From assembly GCA_017577485.1 (NCBI GenBank), contig PKRI01000044.1, forward strand, positions 1-14,867: a DNA stretch of 14,867 bases, in the 5' to 3' direction. Origin of the DNA: Bacillota bacterium (GTDB lineage: Bacteria; Bacillota; Sulfobacillia; Thermaerobacterales; RSA17). Below the pieces are notes generated by a model. The model was not told where the DNA came from. It saw only the letters and a list, made by a program, of their open reading frames with translations, and searched no databases. Within the stretch, counting starts at the first letter, position 1; each line of letters begins with the position of its first letter. Positions 1 through 6,329 of the stretch are shown here, piece after piece. Both the position numbers and the translations under genes were made by a program.

Positions 1-216
<216 letters not shown>

Positions 217-247
217 CCCTCTCACCTCACCGGTGGGCCAGCAGCCC

Positions 248-1981
248 TCAAGGCTGGACCAGCAGCGGCGCCGGGCGGTACCGCTCCTCGCGGTAATGGC
301 GGTGCAGGCCTTCCAGGACGGCCCGCACCAGCGGCGCCGCCTCGGCGTACCAGGCCCAGGGCCCGCGGGGATAATTGGTGCCCAGTTTCATGGCCGTGTC
401 GATGGCCGCGGGTTCGGCCACGCCCTCGGCCACGGCGAAGGCCGCCTCGTTGACCAGCATGCTGACGATGCGGCCCACCACGCCGCCGGGAGCGTCGCCC
501 ACCCAGGCCGGGGCGAAGCCGGCCGCCGCCAGGGCCCGCGAAGCGGTTAGGGCGGCAAGCCACGGGCCGGCGGCGCCCGCCGTACCCGTGCCCGCGCCCG
601 CACCCGCGCCGGCACCCGTGCCGGCCGCACCCGCGCCGGCCGCACCCGCGCCGGTCGCACCCGCGCCGGTCGCTCCGGCCGCAGGGTGCACCGGCACCAC
701 CCACTCGATGACCGGTTCGTCAGCCAGCGGCACCCACAGGTTGAAGCCGGCCAGGGGCCGGTCCGGACCTACGGCCGCCCGCAGTTCCCGCAGGGTGCCC
801 CCCCAGCAGGCTATGGCCAGGGGCACGCCCGGCGGCAGCAGGTCATCCAGAATGCCGGCCCGCCGCAGCCGCTCCTCGCCCCATGCCGGCTCCAGGTCCA
901 GGGCCAGGTCAGGACGCTCTTCCGGCTCCCGCGGCTCGGGGGACCGCTCCACCTGGATCCCCGCCGCCTGCGCCCGGGCGGCCAGGGCTTCGGCCGCCGG
1001 CCCGCCGCCGGTGACGAACCAGCGCTGGCGACCTGCCGGCGCGCCGTCCCCCACACCTGCGGGGGGCGCAACGGGCGCCGGGCCCACCACCGGCTCGGGG
1101 TCGGCCCCCTCCTCATACCTGTAAAACCCGCGGCCCGTCTTGCGGCCCAGGGCGCCGGCCTCCACCAGGCGGCGCTGGATGGGGTGCGGCCGGTAGCGGG
1201 CCTCGTGGAAATACGCCTCCCACACCGAGCAGGTCACGGCGAAGTTGACGTCGATGCCGATCAGGTCCATCAACTCGAAGGGGCCCATGCGGAAGCCGGC
1301 GGCACGCACCACCCGATCGGCGGTGGACACGTCCACCAGGCCCTCGCCCAGCAGGCGCAGCGCCTCGCCGTAAAAGGGCCGCGCCACCCGGTTGACGATG
1401 AAGCCCGGCGTATCCCGGGCGATGACCGGCGTCTTGCCGAAGCGCCGGGAGAGGTCCTCCAGCAGGCGCACCGTGCCCGGCGCGGTGCCGTGGCCGGCGA
1501 TGATCTCCACCAGCGGCATCACCGGCGCCGGGTTGAAGAAATGGAGCCCGGCGAAGCGGTCAGGCCGGCCCGACGCCGCCCCCAGGGCGGTGATGGACAG
1601 CGACGAGGTGTTGCTGGTCAGCACCGCCTCGGGGCTGCAGATCTCGCCCAGGCGCCCCAGGATCCGGCGCTTGAGGTCCATGTCCTCAGGCGCCGCCTCG
1701 ATGACCACGTCGGACGGCGCCAGGTCGTCCAGGCTGGTGGTGGTCCGGATGCGGGCCAGGGTGGCGTCGGCCTGGGCGGCGTCCAGGCGTCCCCGCTCCA
1801 CCGCCCGGCGAAGCCGGCGGCCGATCTGGTCCACGGCCCTCTGCAGTTGCGCATCGGACACGTCGTGCAGCAGCACCCGGCAGCCGGCGGCCGCCGCCAC
1901 CTGGGCGATGCCCGCGCCCATGGTGCCGGCGCCCACGACCCCCACCACGCCGATGCCCGCCGCGAGCCGCTCGGCGGCCAT
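248..1981 (-). CDS. paaH: 3-hydroxyacyl-CoA dehydrogenase, PaaH/PaaC type with two C-terminal domains
   Basis: A 577-residue NAD-dependent 3-hydroxyadipyl-CoA dehydrogenase candidate. The Rossmann motif GAGTMG is at residues 17-22. The catalytic set is present with spacing as in the family: S126 (SNTSS), H147 (LHFFNP), E159 (VEII) and N197 (GFIVNR). A first C-terminal helical domain (about 190-290, with RMGPFELMDLIG) is followed by a less conserved middle segment. A second C-terminal domain at about 474-577 contains LGTNYPRGPWAW, as in PaaH. Between them, residues 434-472 form an Ala/Gly/Thr linker encoded by a 15-bp tandem repeat. E. coli PaaH is about 475 residues, so this protein is long because of the linker and the middle part. 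The ATG at 1981 has the GAGGGGAAG ribosome site in the last codons of paaG; an in-frame extension to 2200 is read-through of paaG's opposite frame. Confidence 0.93.
   Translation of the reverse strand: MAAERLAAGIGVVGVVGAGTMGAGIAQVAAAAGCRVLLHDVSDAQLQRAVDQIGRRLRRAVERGRLDAAQADATLARIRTTTSLDDLAPSDVVIEAAPEDMDLKRRILGRLGEICSPEAVLTSNTSSLSITALGAASGRPDRFAGLHFFNPAPVMPLVEIIAGHGTAPGTVRLLEDLSRRFGKTPVIARDTPGFIVNRVARPFYGEALRLLGEGLVDVSTADRVVRAAGFRMGPFELMDLIGIDVNFAVTCSVWEAYFHEARYRPHPIQRRLVEAGALGRKTGRGFYRYEEGADPEPVVGPAPVAPPAGVGDGAPAGRQRWFVTGGGPAAEALAARAQAAGIQVERSPEPREPEERPDLALDLEPAWGEERLRRAGILDDLLPPGVPLAIACWGGTLRELRAAVGPDRPLAGFNLWVPLADEPVIEWVVPVHPAAGATGAGATGAGAAGAGAAGTGAGAGAGAGTGTAGAAGPWLAALTASRALAAAGFAPAWVGDAPGGVVGRIVSMLVNEAAFAVAEGVAEPAAIDTAMKLGTNYPRGPWAWYAEAAPLVRAVLEGLHRHYREERYRPAPLLVQP
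571..683. repeat. 15-bp tandem repeat coding an Ala/Gly/Thr linker inside paaH
   Basis: The unit GGCCGCACCCGCGCC repeats with exact 15-bp period at 623-637 and 638-652, with one substitution at 653-667, and then decays. Degenerate GTGCCG/GCACCC units extend to about 571. Because 15 is a multiple of 3 the frame is kept, and the minus strand encodes only Ala, Gly and Thr (residues about 434-472). It looks like recent expansion by slippage in a permissive interdomain linker, and is probably variable in copy number between strains. Confidence 0.85.
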
Positions 1982-1985
1982 CTTA

Positions 1986-2783
1986 CTACTTCCCCTCGTA
2001 CCGGGGCTGGCGCTTTTCCAGGAAGGCCTGGACGCCCTCCCGGTGATCGGCGGTCCGGCCGGCCACTTCCTGCAGGTAGGCCTCGTACTCCAGGGCGCCG
2101 GCGAAGTCCAGGACCAGTCCCCGGTTGACGGCGCGCTTGGTGAGCCCGTAGGCCCGGGTCGGCCCCTGGGCCAGGCGCAGGGCCAGCGCCCGCGCCTCAT
2201 CCAGGAGCCGGTCGTCGGGCACCACCCGGTTGATCAGCCCCCAGCGCTCGGCGGTGACGGCGTCCACCGGGTCGGTGGTAAAGGCCATCTCGAAGGTGCG
2301 GGCCAGCCCCACCAGGCGCGGCAGCAGGAAGGTGCTGCCGGAGTCGGGGATCAGCCCGACCCGGGCGAAGATCTCGATGAAGCGGGCGCTCTCGCCGGCC
2401 ATGCGCAGGTCGCAGGCCAGGGCCAGGCTGCAGCCGGCACCGGCGGCGACCCCGTTGACGGCGGCGATGACCGGCTTCTCCAGGTTGCGGATGCCCAGGA
2501 CGATGGGGTTCCAGGTCTTGCGCAGGTGCTGGCCGATGGAACGGTTCCCCGCCTCGCCGCCGATGGCCTTCAGGTCCTGCCCGGAGCAGAAGGCCCGCCC
2601 GGCGCCGGTGATGATCACGGACCGCACCTGGGGGTCGCGAGCCGCCTGCTTGAGGGCGGCCAGCAGGTCCTCGGCCATCTGGTCGTTCAGCGCGTTGAGG
2701 ACCTCGGGCCTGTTGAGGGTGATGGTCAGCACGCCCTGGTCCAGCTCGTAGCGAATGGTTTCAAAGGACGGCGCGTCAGCCAA
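1986..2783 (-). CDS. paaG: 1,2-epoxyphenylacetyl-CoA isomerase (enoyl-CoA hydratase/isomerase family)
   Basis: A crotonase-fold protein of 265 residues. Oxyanion-hole loops are GRAFCSGQDL (about 63-71) and NGVAAGAGCSLAL (from about 110). The glutamate of hydratases at the GGGCEL position is Ser here, and the second hydratase Glu is also absent. Instead GLIPDSGSTFLLPRLVG supplies an Asp at 147, the PaaG-type catalytic acid. The C-terminal AGRTADHREGVQAFLEKR also resembles PaaG. It would isomerise ring-1,2-epoxyphenylacetyl-CoA to the oxepin, and later shift a double bond in the open chain. I chose the TTG at 2783 because GGGGAG sits 6 nt before it and it gives the usual length of about 262; an ATG at 2813 overlaps paaF and lacks a ribosome site. 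It ends 4 bp before paaH. Confidence 0.9.
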   Translation of the reverse strand: MADAPSFETIRYELDQGVLTITLNRPEVLNALNDQMAEDLLAALKQAARDPQVRSVIITGAGRAFCSGQDLKAIGGEAGNRSIGQHLRKTWNPIVLGIRNLEKPVIAAVNGVAAGAGCSLALACDLRMAGESARFIEIFARVGLIPDSGSTFLLPRLVGLARTFEMAFTTDPVDAVTAERWGLINRVVPDDRLLDEARALALRLAQGPTRAYGLTKRAVNRGLVLDFAGALEYEAYLQEVAGRTADHREGVQAFLEKRQPRYEGK

Positions 2784-2789
2784 GGAGGT

Positions 2790-2795
2790 CTCCCC
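2790..2795 (-). promoter_or_regulatory. Ribosome binding site deciding the TTG start of paaG
   Basis: On the minus strand GGGGAG lies 6 nt before TTG at 2783 and 14 bp or less after the paaF stop. No purine-rich site precedes the alternative ATG at 2813, where the upstream bases read CGCCGGGCCCA. This is why the shorter protein is preferred. Confidence 0.6.
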
Positions 2796-2797
2796 TC

Positions 2798-3580
2798 TCA
2801 GCGCCCCCGCCATTGGGCCCGGCGCTTTTCGAGGAAGGCACGCATGCCCTCGCGCTGGTCCTCGGTGGCGAACAGCATGTAGAAGTTGTGGCGCTCGTAG
2901 GCCAGACCGGTCTCGATGGTGGTGTCGAAGGCCGCCAGCACGGCGTCCTTGGCGAGGCGGACGGCCAGCGGCGGCTTGGACGCGATCTCGCGGGCCAGGG
3001 CCAGGGCCTCGTCGAGGACGGCCTCGTCGGGCACGACGCGGGTCACCAGGCCCGCCCGCTCAGCCTCGTGGGCGGACACGAAGCGGCCGGTCAGGATCCA
3101 CTCCATGGCCTTGGCCTTGCCGATGGCCCGGGTCAGCCGCTGGGTGCCGCCGGCGCCGGGGATCACGCCGATGTTGATCTCGGGCTGGCCGAAGCGGGCA
3201 CCCTCGCCGGCGATGATCATGTCGCAGGCCATGGCCAGCTCGCAGCCGCCGCCCAGGGCGTAGCCGTTGACGGCGGCGATGATGGGCTTCTTGATCCTGC
3301 GCACCCGGTCCCATCGGGACAGGTTGTCGCGGGTGTACATGTCCACCAGCGAGGCCTCGGCCATCTCGCCGATGTCGGCCCCGGCGGCGAAAGCCCGCTC
3401 GTTGCCGGTGATGACGATGCAGCGGACGTCGTCGTCTTCGTCCATGCGCGACAGGGCGTCGACCAGCTCGCTCATCAGTTCGGCGTTGAGGGCGTTGAGG
3501 ACCTGGGGGCGGTTCAGCCGGATGAGACCGACGCCCTGGTCGACGCTGGCAAGGATGTGGGTGTAGCCCTGGTAGCTCAC
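2798..3580 (-). CDS. paaF: Enoyl-CoA hydratase, PaaF type
   Basis: A 260-residue crotonase with both hydratase glutamates in place: E114 in GGGCELAMACD and E134 in FGQPEINIGVIPGAGG. The oxyanion-hole loops are ERAFAAGADI (about 61-70) and NGYALGGG (about 105-112). The C terminus has the trimerisation-type helix, ending EDQREGMRAFLEKRRAQW. In the phenylacetate route it would hydrate 2,3-dehydroadipyl-CoA to 3-hydroxyadipyl-CoA. It could equally act on crotonyl-CoA in general fatty-acid oxidation; position next to paaG and paaH favours PaaF. GTG start at 3580 overlaps the stop of the EthD-like gene in a GTGA tetranucleotide, with GAGG about 10 nt upstream, so translation is probably coupled. 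Stop is 14 bp before the chosen paaG start. Confidence 0.88.
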   Translation of the reverse strand: MSYQGYTHILASVDQGVGLIRLNRPQVLNALNAELMSELVDALSRMDEDDDVRCIVITGNERAFAAGADIGEMAEASLVDMYTRDNLSRWDRVRRIKKPIIAAVNGYALGGGCELAMACDMIIAGEGARFGQPEINIGVIPGAGGTQRLTRAIGKAKAMEWILTGRFVSAHEAERAGLVTRVVPDEAVLDEALALAREIASKPPLAVRLAKDAVLAAFDTTIETGLAYERHNFYMLFATEDQREGMRAFLEKRRAQWRGR

Positions 3581-3891
3581 GACGGAACGACCTCGGCAAT
3601 CAGGAAGCGGACCAGGTGGCCCGCGAAACTCATGAGGTTCTTGGCGGCCGCCCGGCCCTCTTCGGAAGCCATGGCTGCGTCCAGGGCGGCGCGGTCGTCG
3701 AAGTAGAGTTCGGCCATGAGGTAGTAGGGAGGCTCGCCTGCCGGGGCTCCGACGGACCGGCTCACCTCGACCCGGCGCAGGCCGGGCATCTTCCGGGCCA
3801 GCGGCAGGTGCTCCTCAAAGTAGCGGCGGTCGAAGTCGGCGGTGTCCTCGGGGTGGCGATACAGGGCCACCAGTTTGACCACGCGGCTCAC
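3577..3891 (-). CDS. EthD-family protein (dimeric ferredoxin-like barrel)
   Basis: 104 residues with the EthD pattern: KLVALYRHPEDTADFDRRYF, then HLPLARKMPGLRRVEVSR, then PPYYLMAELYFDD and a C-terminal FAGHLVRFL. EthD proteins are small alpha/beta-barrel dimers first linked to ether degradation and often found in catabolic operons, where their chemistry is mostly unknown. It is the first gene of the paa operon and overlaps paaF by 4 bp (GTGA). The GTG start at 3891 has AGGGG 4 nt upstream, which is tight; a GTG three codons later is the alternative. It is not the PaaI thioesterase or the PaaB/PaaD subunits by sequence. A role in handling an unstable intermediate (epoxide, oxepin or aldehyde) is speculation. 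Confidence 0.82.
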   Translation of the reverse strand: MSRVVKLVALYRHPEDTADFDRRYFEEHLPLARKMPGLRRVEVSRSVGAPAGEPPYYLMAELYFDDRAALDAAMASEEGRAAAKNLMSFAGHLVRFLIAEVVPS

Positions 3892-3903
3892 CTCGCCCCT
3901 TAG

Positions 3904-3933
3904 CGAACGTTCGTTACGGTCGAGTCACGTTCG
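3904..3933. promoter_or_regulatory. Candidate TetR-type (PaaR-like) operator upstream of the paa operon
   Basis: The plus strand at 3904-3917 reads CGAACGTTCGTTAC. It contains the inverted repeat AACG-tt-CGTT (3907-3916) and fits the consensus I recall for Thermus PaaR, CNAACGNNCGTTNG, at all but the last fixed base. A second ACGTTCG at 3927-3933 lies exactly 20 bp from the first at 3907-3913, about two helical turns, giving a possible tandem site. It sits 13-42 bp before the operon's first codon, where a repressor would block initiation. No TetR-family gene is in the window. The consensus is from memory and binding is inferred. Confidence 0.5.
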
Positions 3934-3967
3934 CAGCCTGCCTGGGAAATCCCTCCCGGTTTTCCGC

Positions 3968-3977
3968 GCCGTACGGC
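3968..3977. promoter_or_regulatory. Ten-base perfect palindrome GCCGTACGGC upstream of the paa operon
   Basis: A perfect 10-bp palindrome lies in the 118-bp gap between the Lrp/AsnC gene and the first paa gene, about 35 bp further upstream than the PaaR-like site. It could be a second operator or part of the transcript between the two genes. No regulator can be named from it, and short GC palindromes are frequent at this composition. Confidence 0.25.
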
Positions 3978-4009
3978 TCAAGATTGGCGCTTAACGTCCC
4001 GCCCGGGGT

Positions 4010-4495
4010 TCACACGTAGCGCCACTCGTGGGGCTGCTTGAAGATGCGCAGGAGCATCGACGTGTTGGAGTCCAGGATCCCGTCCAGCGTGCCCAGTTCC
4101 TGCATGACGAATTGGGTCATCTCGTCGTTGTCGCGGAAGATGGCTTCGATGATGAGGTCGTAGGGACCCGTGGTGGCGGCGATGTAGCGGACGTTGCGGT
4201 GATTCTCCAGGTGCCGGACGACGTCGGCCATGGCGCTGGGCCGGACCTTGAGGCCGATGAAAACCGCGGTGCGGTAGCCCACGGCGCCGGCGTCGGTGAT
4301 GGCGGCCACGCGGACGATGCCCTCACTAACCAGGCGGTTGTACTTGCGCCGCACCGTGGCCTCGGCCACGCCCAGGCGCTCGGCCATCTCCACGAAGGAC
4401 ATGCGCCCGTCTTCCTGCAGGAGGCGAAGGACTCCGGCTTCGGTTCGATCCAGCTCGACGGACAACCCCAACACCCCGTTGTCTTTGGGAGCCAC
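4010..4495 (-). CDS. Lrp/AsnC-family transcriptional regulator
   Basis: 161 residues with the Lrp/AsnC layout. A winged helix-turn-helix occupies about 16-62 (LDRTEAGVLRLLQEDGRMSF, then LGVAEATVRRKYNRLVSEGI), a linker follows, and an AsnC/RAM sensor domain spans about 76-153 with TTGPYDLIIEA at 108-118. The family acts as dimers or octamers sensing amino acids or other small effectors. The gene is upstream of the paa operon on the same strand, 118 bp away, so it might regulate or be co-transcribed with it, but the effector cannot be read. Start is uncertain: GTG 4495 has GAAGG overlapping it, which is poor; GTG or TTG codons 7-10 residues in are alternatives and would not affect the domains. 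The gap to the Fur-like gene, 135 bp, shows no clear promoter. Confidence 0.9.
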   Translation of the reverse strand: MAPKDNGVLGLSVELDRTEAGVLRLLQEDGRMSFVEMAERLGVAEATVRRKYNRLVSEGIVRVAAITDAGAVGYRTAVFIGLKVRPSAMADVVRHLENHRNVRYIAATTGPYDLIIEAIFRDNDEMTQFVMQELGTLDGILDSNTSMLLRIFKQPHEWRYV

Positions 4496-4630
4496 CTTCG
4501 TGCCCGCGGATGGCAGTCCCTGCTAGGAACAGATGCTGCTGGAAACGGCCGTTGCCGCGCGGCGGTCCCGACGAGGCAACCGCGCTGGTCCCGGCCGGGC
4601 GACCGCACGGATCGCGGCGGGGCGACCGCG

Positions 4631-5098
4631 CTAGCGGGTTCCGGGGGCGGCGCCGCCGAGGGAAACGCGTTCGCGGCGGCAGCGGCTGCAGATACCGTCC
4701 AGCCGGACCTCGCAGCTGGTGAGCAGCATCTCGGCCTCCGCCGCAGCCGCCTGCAGCAGGGGCTGCAGCTGCTCGATCTCCAGCGGCCGCGTGTCGCCGC
4801 ATACCTCGCAGCGCAGTTGAACGGCGCAGGTCACCCCCGGCACGCGCATGCCGTAGCGGGCCACACCGTCGTCACCGTGGACACGGGTGATGACGCCCAG
4901 GTCGACCAGCAGGTCCAACGTGCGATAGACGGTGGTGAGGCCGATGTCGGGGTAGTGGGCTTTCAGCGACTGGTAGAGTTCCTCCACTGTGAACAGCTGG
5001 TCGCCCTTGAGGGCGATGTGGGCTGCCACGGCCCAGCGCTGCCAGGTGACCCGGTAGTCGTTGCTGCTCAGGGCCTCGAGAATCCGGCGGATGGACAC
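4631..5098 (-). CDS. Fur-family regulator with atypical sensory site
   Basis: 155 residues. The N-terminal winged helix includes FTVEELYQSLKAHYP (36-50) and recognition helix TTVYRTLDLLVDLGVI (55-70). The C-terminal dimerisation half has the structural zinc pairs C97/C100 (RCEVCG) and C137/C140 (CSRC). The usual His cluster before the first CxxC is missing: residues 90-96 read TCAVQLR, so the two histidines of PerR-like sites align to Ala and Gln. The PerR H37 position aligns to F36. Metal or peroxide sensing as in Fur, Zur or PerR is therefore doubtful. GTG at 5098 has AAGGGGG 7 nt upstream and gives a family-normal length; the longer frame to 5305 is low-complexity Pro/Arg/Ala. It is divergent from the first SASP gene. 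Regulon unknown. Confidence 0.85.
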   Translation of the reverse strand: MSIRRILEALSSNDYRVTWQRWAVAAHIALKGDQLFTVEELYQSLKAHYPDIGLTTVYRTLDLLVDLGVITRVHGDDGVARYGMRVPGVTCAVQLRCEVCGDTRPLEIEQLQPLLQAAAAEAEMLLTSCEVRLDGICSRCRRERVSLGGAAPGTR

Positions 5099-5165
5099 AG
5101 CCTCGCCCCCTTCGTCGTCTTTGTACCATATTCCGCCGGTCGCGGGGCGCCGGGGATCGGCGCGG

Positions 5166-5194
5166 AGCGGCGGGAAGCGGCGGGGAGCGGCGGG
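5166..5194. repeat. Three tandem copies of AGCGGCGGG at 10-bp period
   Basis: AGCGGCGGG occurs at 5166-5174, 5176-5184 and 5186-5194, that is with exact 10-bp spacing, in the 238-bp gap between the divergent Fur-like and SASP genes. The spacing matches one helical turn, so the repeats would face the same side of the DNA. It may be a protein-binding array or simple GC slippage. Apart from this and one TAACGAACG motif at 5282-5290, no convincing -35/-10 pair was found in the gap. Confidence 0.5.
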
Positions 5195-5336
5195 CGGCGC
5201 CTGTGCGCGCTGCGGCGGCCCCGCCGGGCCTGCCCGCCGCGGAATGGCCGGGATTCCCTTCGGTGCCCATGACTGCTTGGCTAACGAACGGCGGGGCCGC
5301 GGCAAAGTACCGGGTGAAAGAACGGAGGTGACGTTG

Positions 5337-5585
5337 GTGGCACAGGGCCAGCGAAGCAGCCAGGTGATCGTGCCGCAGGCCCGTCAGGCGCTGGACCAGC
5401 TGAAGTACGAAGTCGCCCAGGAGGTCGGCATCCCCAACTACCAGGGCTACCTGGGCGACCTCCCTTCCCGCCTGAACGGTGCGGTCGGCGGCAACATGGT
5501 GCGCCGCATGATCCAGTTCGCCGAGCAGCAGTTGGCCGGCGGGGCGGCGACGACGGCCGCTTTCCGCCAGCCGACCCAGCAGTAA
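5337..5585 (+). CDS. Alpha/beta-type small acid-soluble spore protein (SASP 1)
   Basis: 82 residues. The germination-protease (GPR) segment is LDQLKYEVAQEVGI at 19-32 and the conserved DNA-binding half is SRLNGAVGGNMVRRMIQFAE at 44-63. These proteins coat spore DNA in an A-like form, protect it from UV and heat, and are degraded on germination to feed outgrowth. GTG at 5337 is chosen because GGAGG lies 8 nt upstream, as in the second SASP of this window, which shares the 14 bases GAACGGAGGTGACG; a TTG one codon earlier is possible. Expression is expected in the forespore under sigma G, but I could not find a convincing sigma-G promoter. A bidirectional hairpin follows 60 bp downstream. Confidence 0.95.
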   Translation: MAQGQRSSQVIVPQARQALDQLKYEVAQEVGIPNYQGYLGDLPSRLNGAVGGNMVRRMIQFAEQQLAGGAATTAAFRQPTQQ

Positions 5586-5606
5586 CGCGGTTCAGGCAGG
5601 CAGCTC

Positions 5607-5638
5607 GGCAGTCGACCTACTTGGTTGGCAGTCGACCT
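5607..5638. repeat. 12-bp direct repeat between the convergent SASP genes
   Basis: GGCAGTCGACCT occurs at 5607-5618 and again at 5627-5638, 20 bp apart, and the second copy is followed by another GGCAG at 5641. The pair lies just before the terminator hairpin. It may be a small duplication; no function is evident. Confidence 0.6.
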
Positions 5639-5644
5639 TCGGCA

Positions 5645-5680
5645 GACAACCCGGGCCCGCGCGCAGGGCCCGGGTTTGTC
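5645..5680. terminator. Bidirectional terminator between convergent SASP genes
   Basis: The left arm GACAACCCGGGCCC (5645-5658), a 7-nt loop, and the right arm 5666-5680 form a stem of 14 pairs with a single T bulge, including nine consecutive GC pairs. It lies 60 bp after one SASP stop and 50 bp before the other's, serving both strands. The T tracts are short (TTTGTCC on plus, GTTGTC on minus), so termination would rest on the very stable stem. Confidence 0.75.
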
Positions 5681-5729
5681 CATGTTCGATGGATGCACTG
5701 CTCCGCCGCCGGCGGCCATCCCGGCGCCG

Positions 5730-6071
5730 CTAGGGCTGCACCGAGTTCGAGGCCAGCACCTGCTCGGCCAGGGCGATCATCCGGCGGACCATGTTGCCGC
5801 CGATCTTACCGCCCAGCCGCCCCGCTTCCCGGGCCGGCAGGTCGCCGTTGTAGCCCGGCTGCAGGGGCACGCCCAGTTCCTGGGCCAGTTCAAACTTGAG
5901 GCGTTCGAAGTCGCCCGGGGCCCAGGGCGATGCCGCCGGCGCCGGGGCGGACGGCGCCAGGGAGACGCGGGCGGCGGGGTCCTGGCGCAACTGGGGCACC
6001 AGTTCGCTGGCAATTTCGTACTTGAAGCGGTCGAGGCCGTCGGTGCCGGCCAGCGTCCGGTTTCGCGCCAC
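5730..6071 (-). CDS. Alpha/beta-type SASP with a duplicated GPR-cleavage segment (SASP 2)
   Basis: 113 residues, longer than the usual 60-90. The C-terminal half is canonical: FERLKFELAQELGVPLQPGY (about 58-77), then GRLGGKIGGNMVRRMIALAE. What is odd is the N terminus: LDRFKYEIASELVPQL (about 13-28) is a second GPR-like segment, followed by about 29 residues of Ala/Pro-rich linker. Only one DNA-binding C-terminal motif is present. So the protease site is duplicated without the DNA-binding part. GTG at 6071 follows GGAGG by 8 nt, exactly as in SASP 1; the in-frame GTG at 6080 overlaps the ribosome site. The gene converges on SASP 1 and diverges from an unknown gene. SASP assignment is firm; whether the first segment is cut is inference. 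Confidence 0.92.
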   Translation of the reverse strand: MARNRTLAGTDGLDRFKYEIASELVPQLRQDPAARVSLAPSAPAPAASPWAPGDFERLKFELAQELGVPLQPGYNGDLPAREAGRLGGKIGGNMVRRMIALAEQVLASNSVQP

Positions 6072-6083
6072 GGGCGTCACCTC

Positions 6084-6094
6084 CGTTCGTTACG
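6084..6094 (-). promoter_or_regulatory. CGTAACGAACG motif at the SASP 2 ribosome site, identical to one at the paa operon
   Basis: On the minus strand CGTAACGAACG runs directly into GGAGG, the SASP 2 ribosome site. The same 11 bases occur at 3908-3918 upstream of the paa operon, and TAACGAACG at 5282-5290 upstream of SASP 1. All three are in the sense orientation of the following gene. Meaning unknown; at this site the overlap with the Shine-Dalgarno sequence may simply reflect a preferred initiation region. Confidence 0.35.
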
Positions 6095-6329
6095 ATGCCC
6101 CCGGCCGGGCGGGCGAACCCTGACGCATCCTCGATGCCGAGACGATTTGCGGCAGGCCTAGCACCTCGACCGCGCGCGCTGAGAACGCGCTGTTCGCAAA
6201 GCGTGTGGGTGGGCGAAGCCGCCGGCATCGCGTTCCGTCCAGAGCGTGGTAACCTGATGCCAGGGCGAAGCACAGCATCCACGACGCCGGCCGCCAGGCT
6301 CGGACGCCGTCAAAGGAGCGACGCGCTCT

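Noticed and set aside
222..704. Arg/Gly-rich minus-strand open frame over the 3' end of paaH
   Set aside because: It is an alternate-frame translation of the 15-bp repeat region, giving repeated RRGCG-like sequence with no family resemblance.
1982..2200. N-terminal extension of PaaH to 650 residues
   Set aside because: It overlaps paaG in a different frame and the Rossmann motif starts properly a few residues after the ATG at 1981.
5061..5336. N-terminal extension of SASP 1 to 174 residues
   Set aside because: The extra part is low-complexity and overlaps the divergent Fur-like gene; the ribosome site and the parallel with SASP 2 fix the start at 5337.
6072..6260. Sigma-G promoter for SASP 2 (CATCGTA near 6090-6096)
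   Set aside because: It fits a -10 pattern but lies on top of the ribosome site with no -35 at proper distance, so a transcript starting there could not be translated from 6071.
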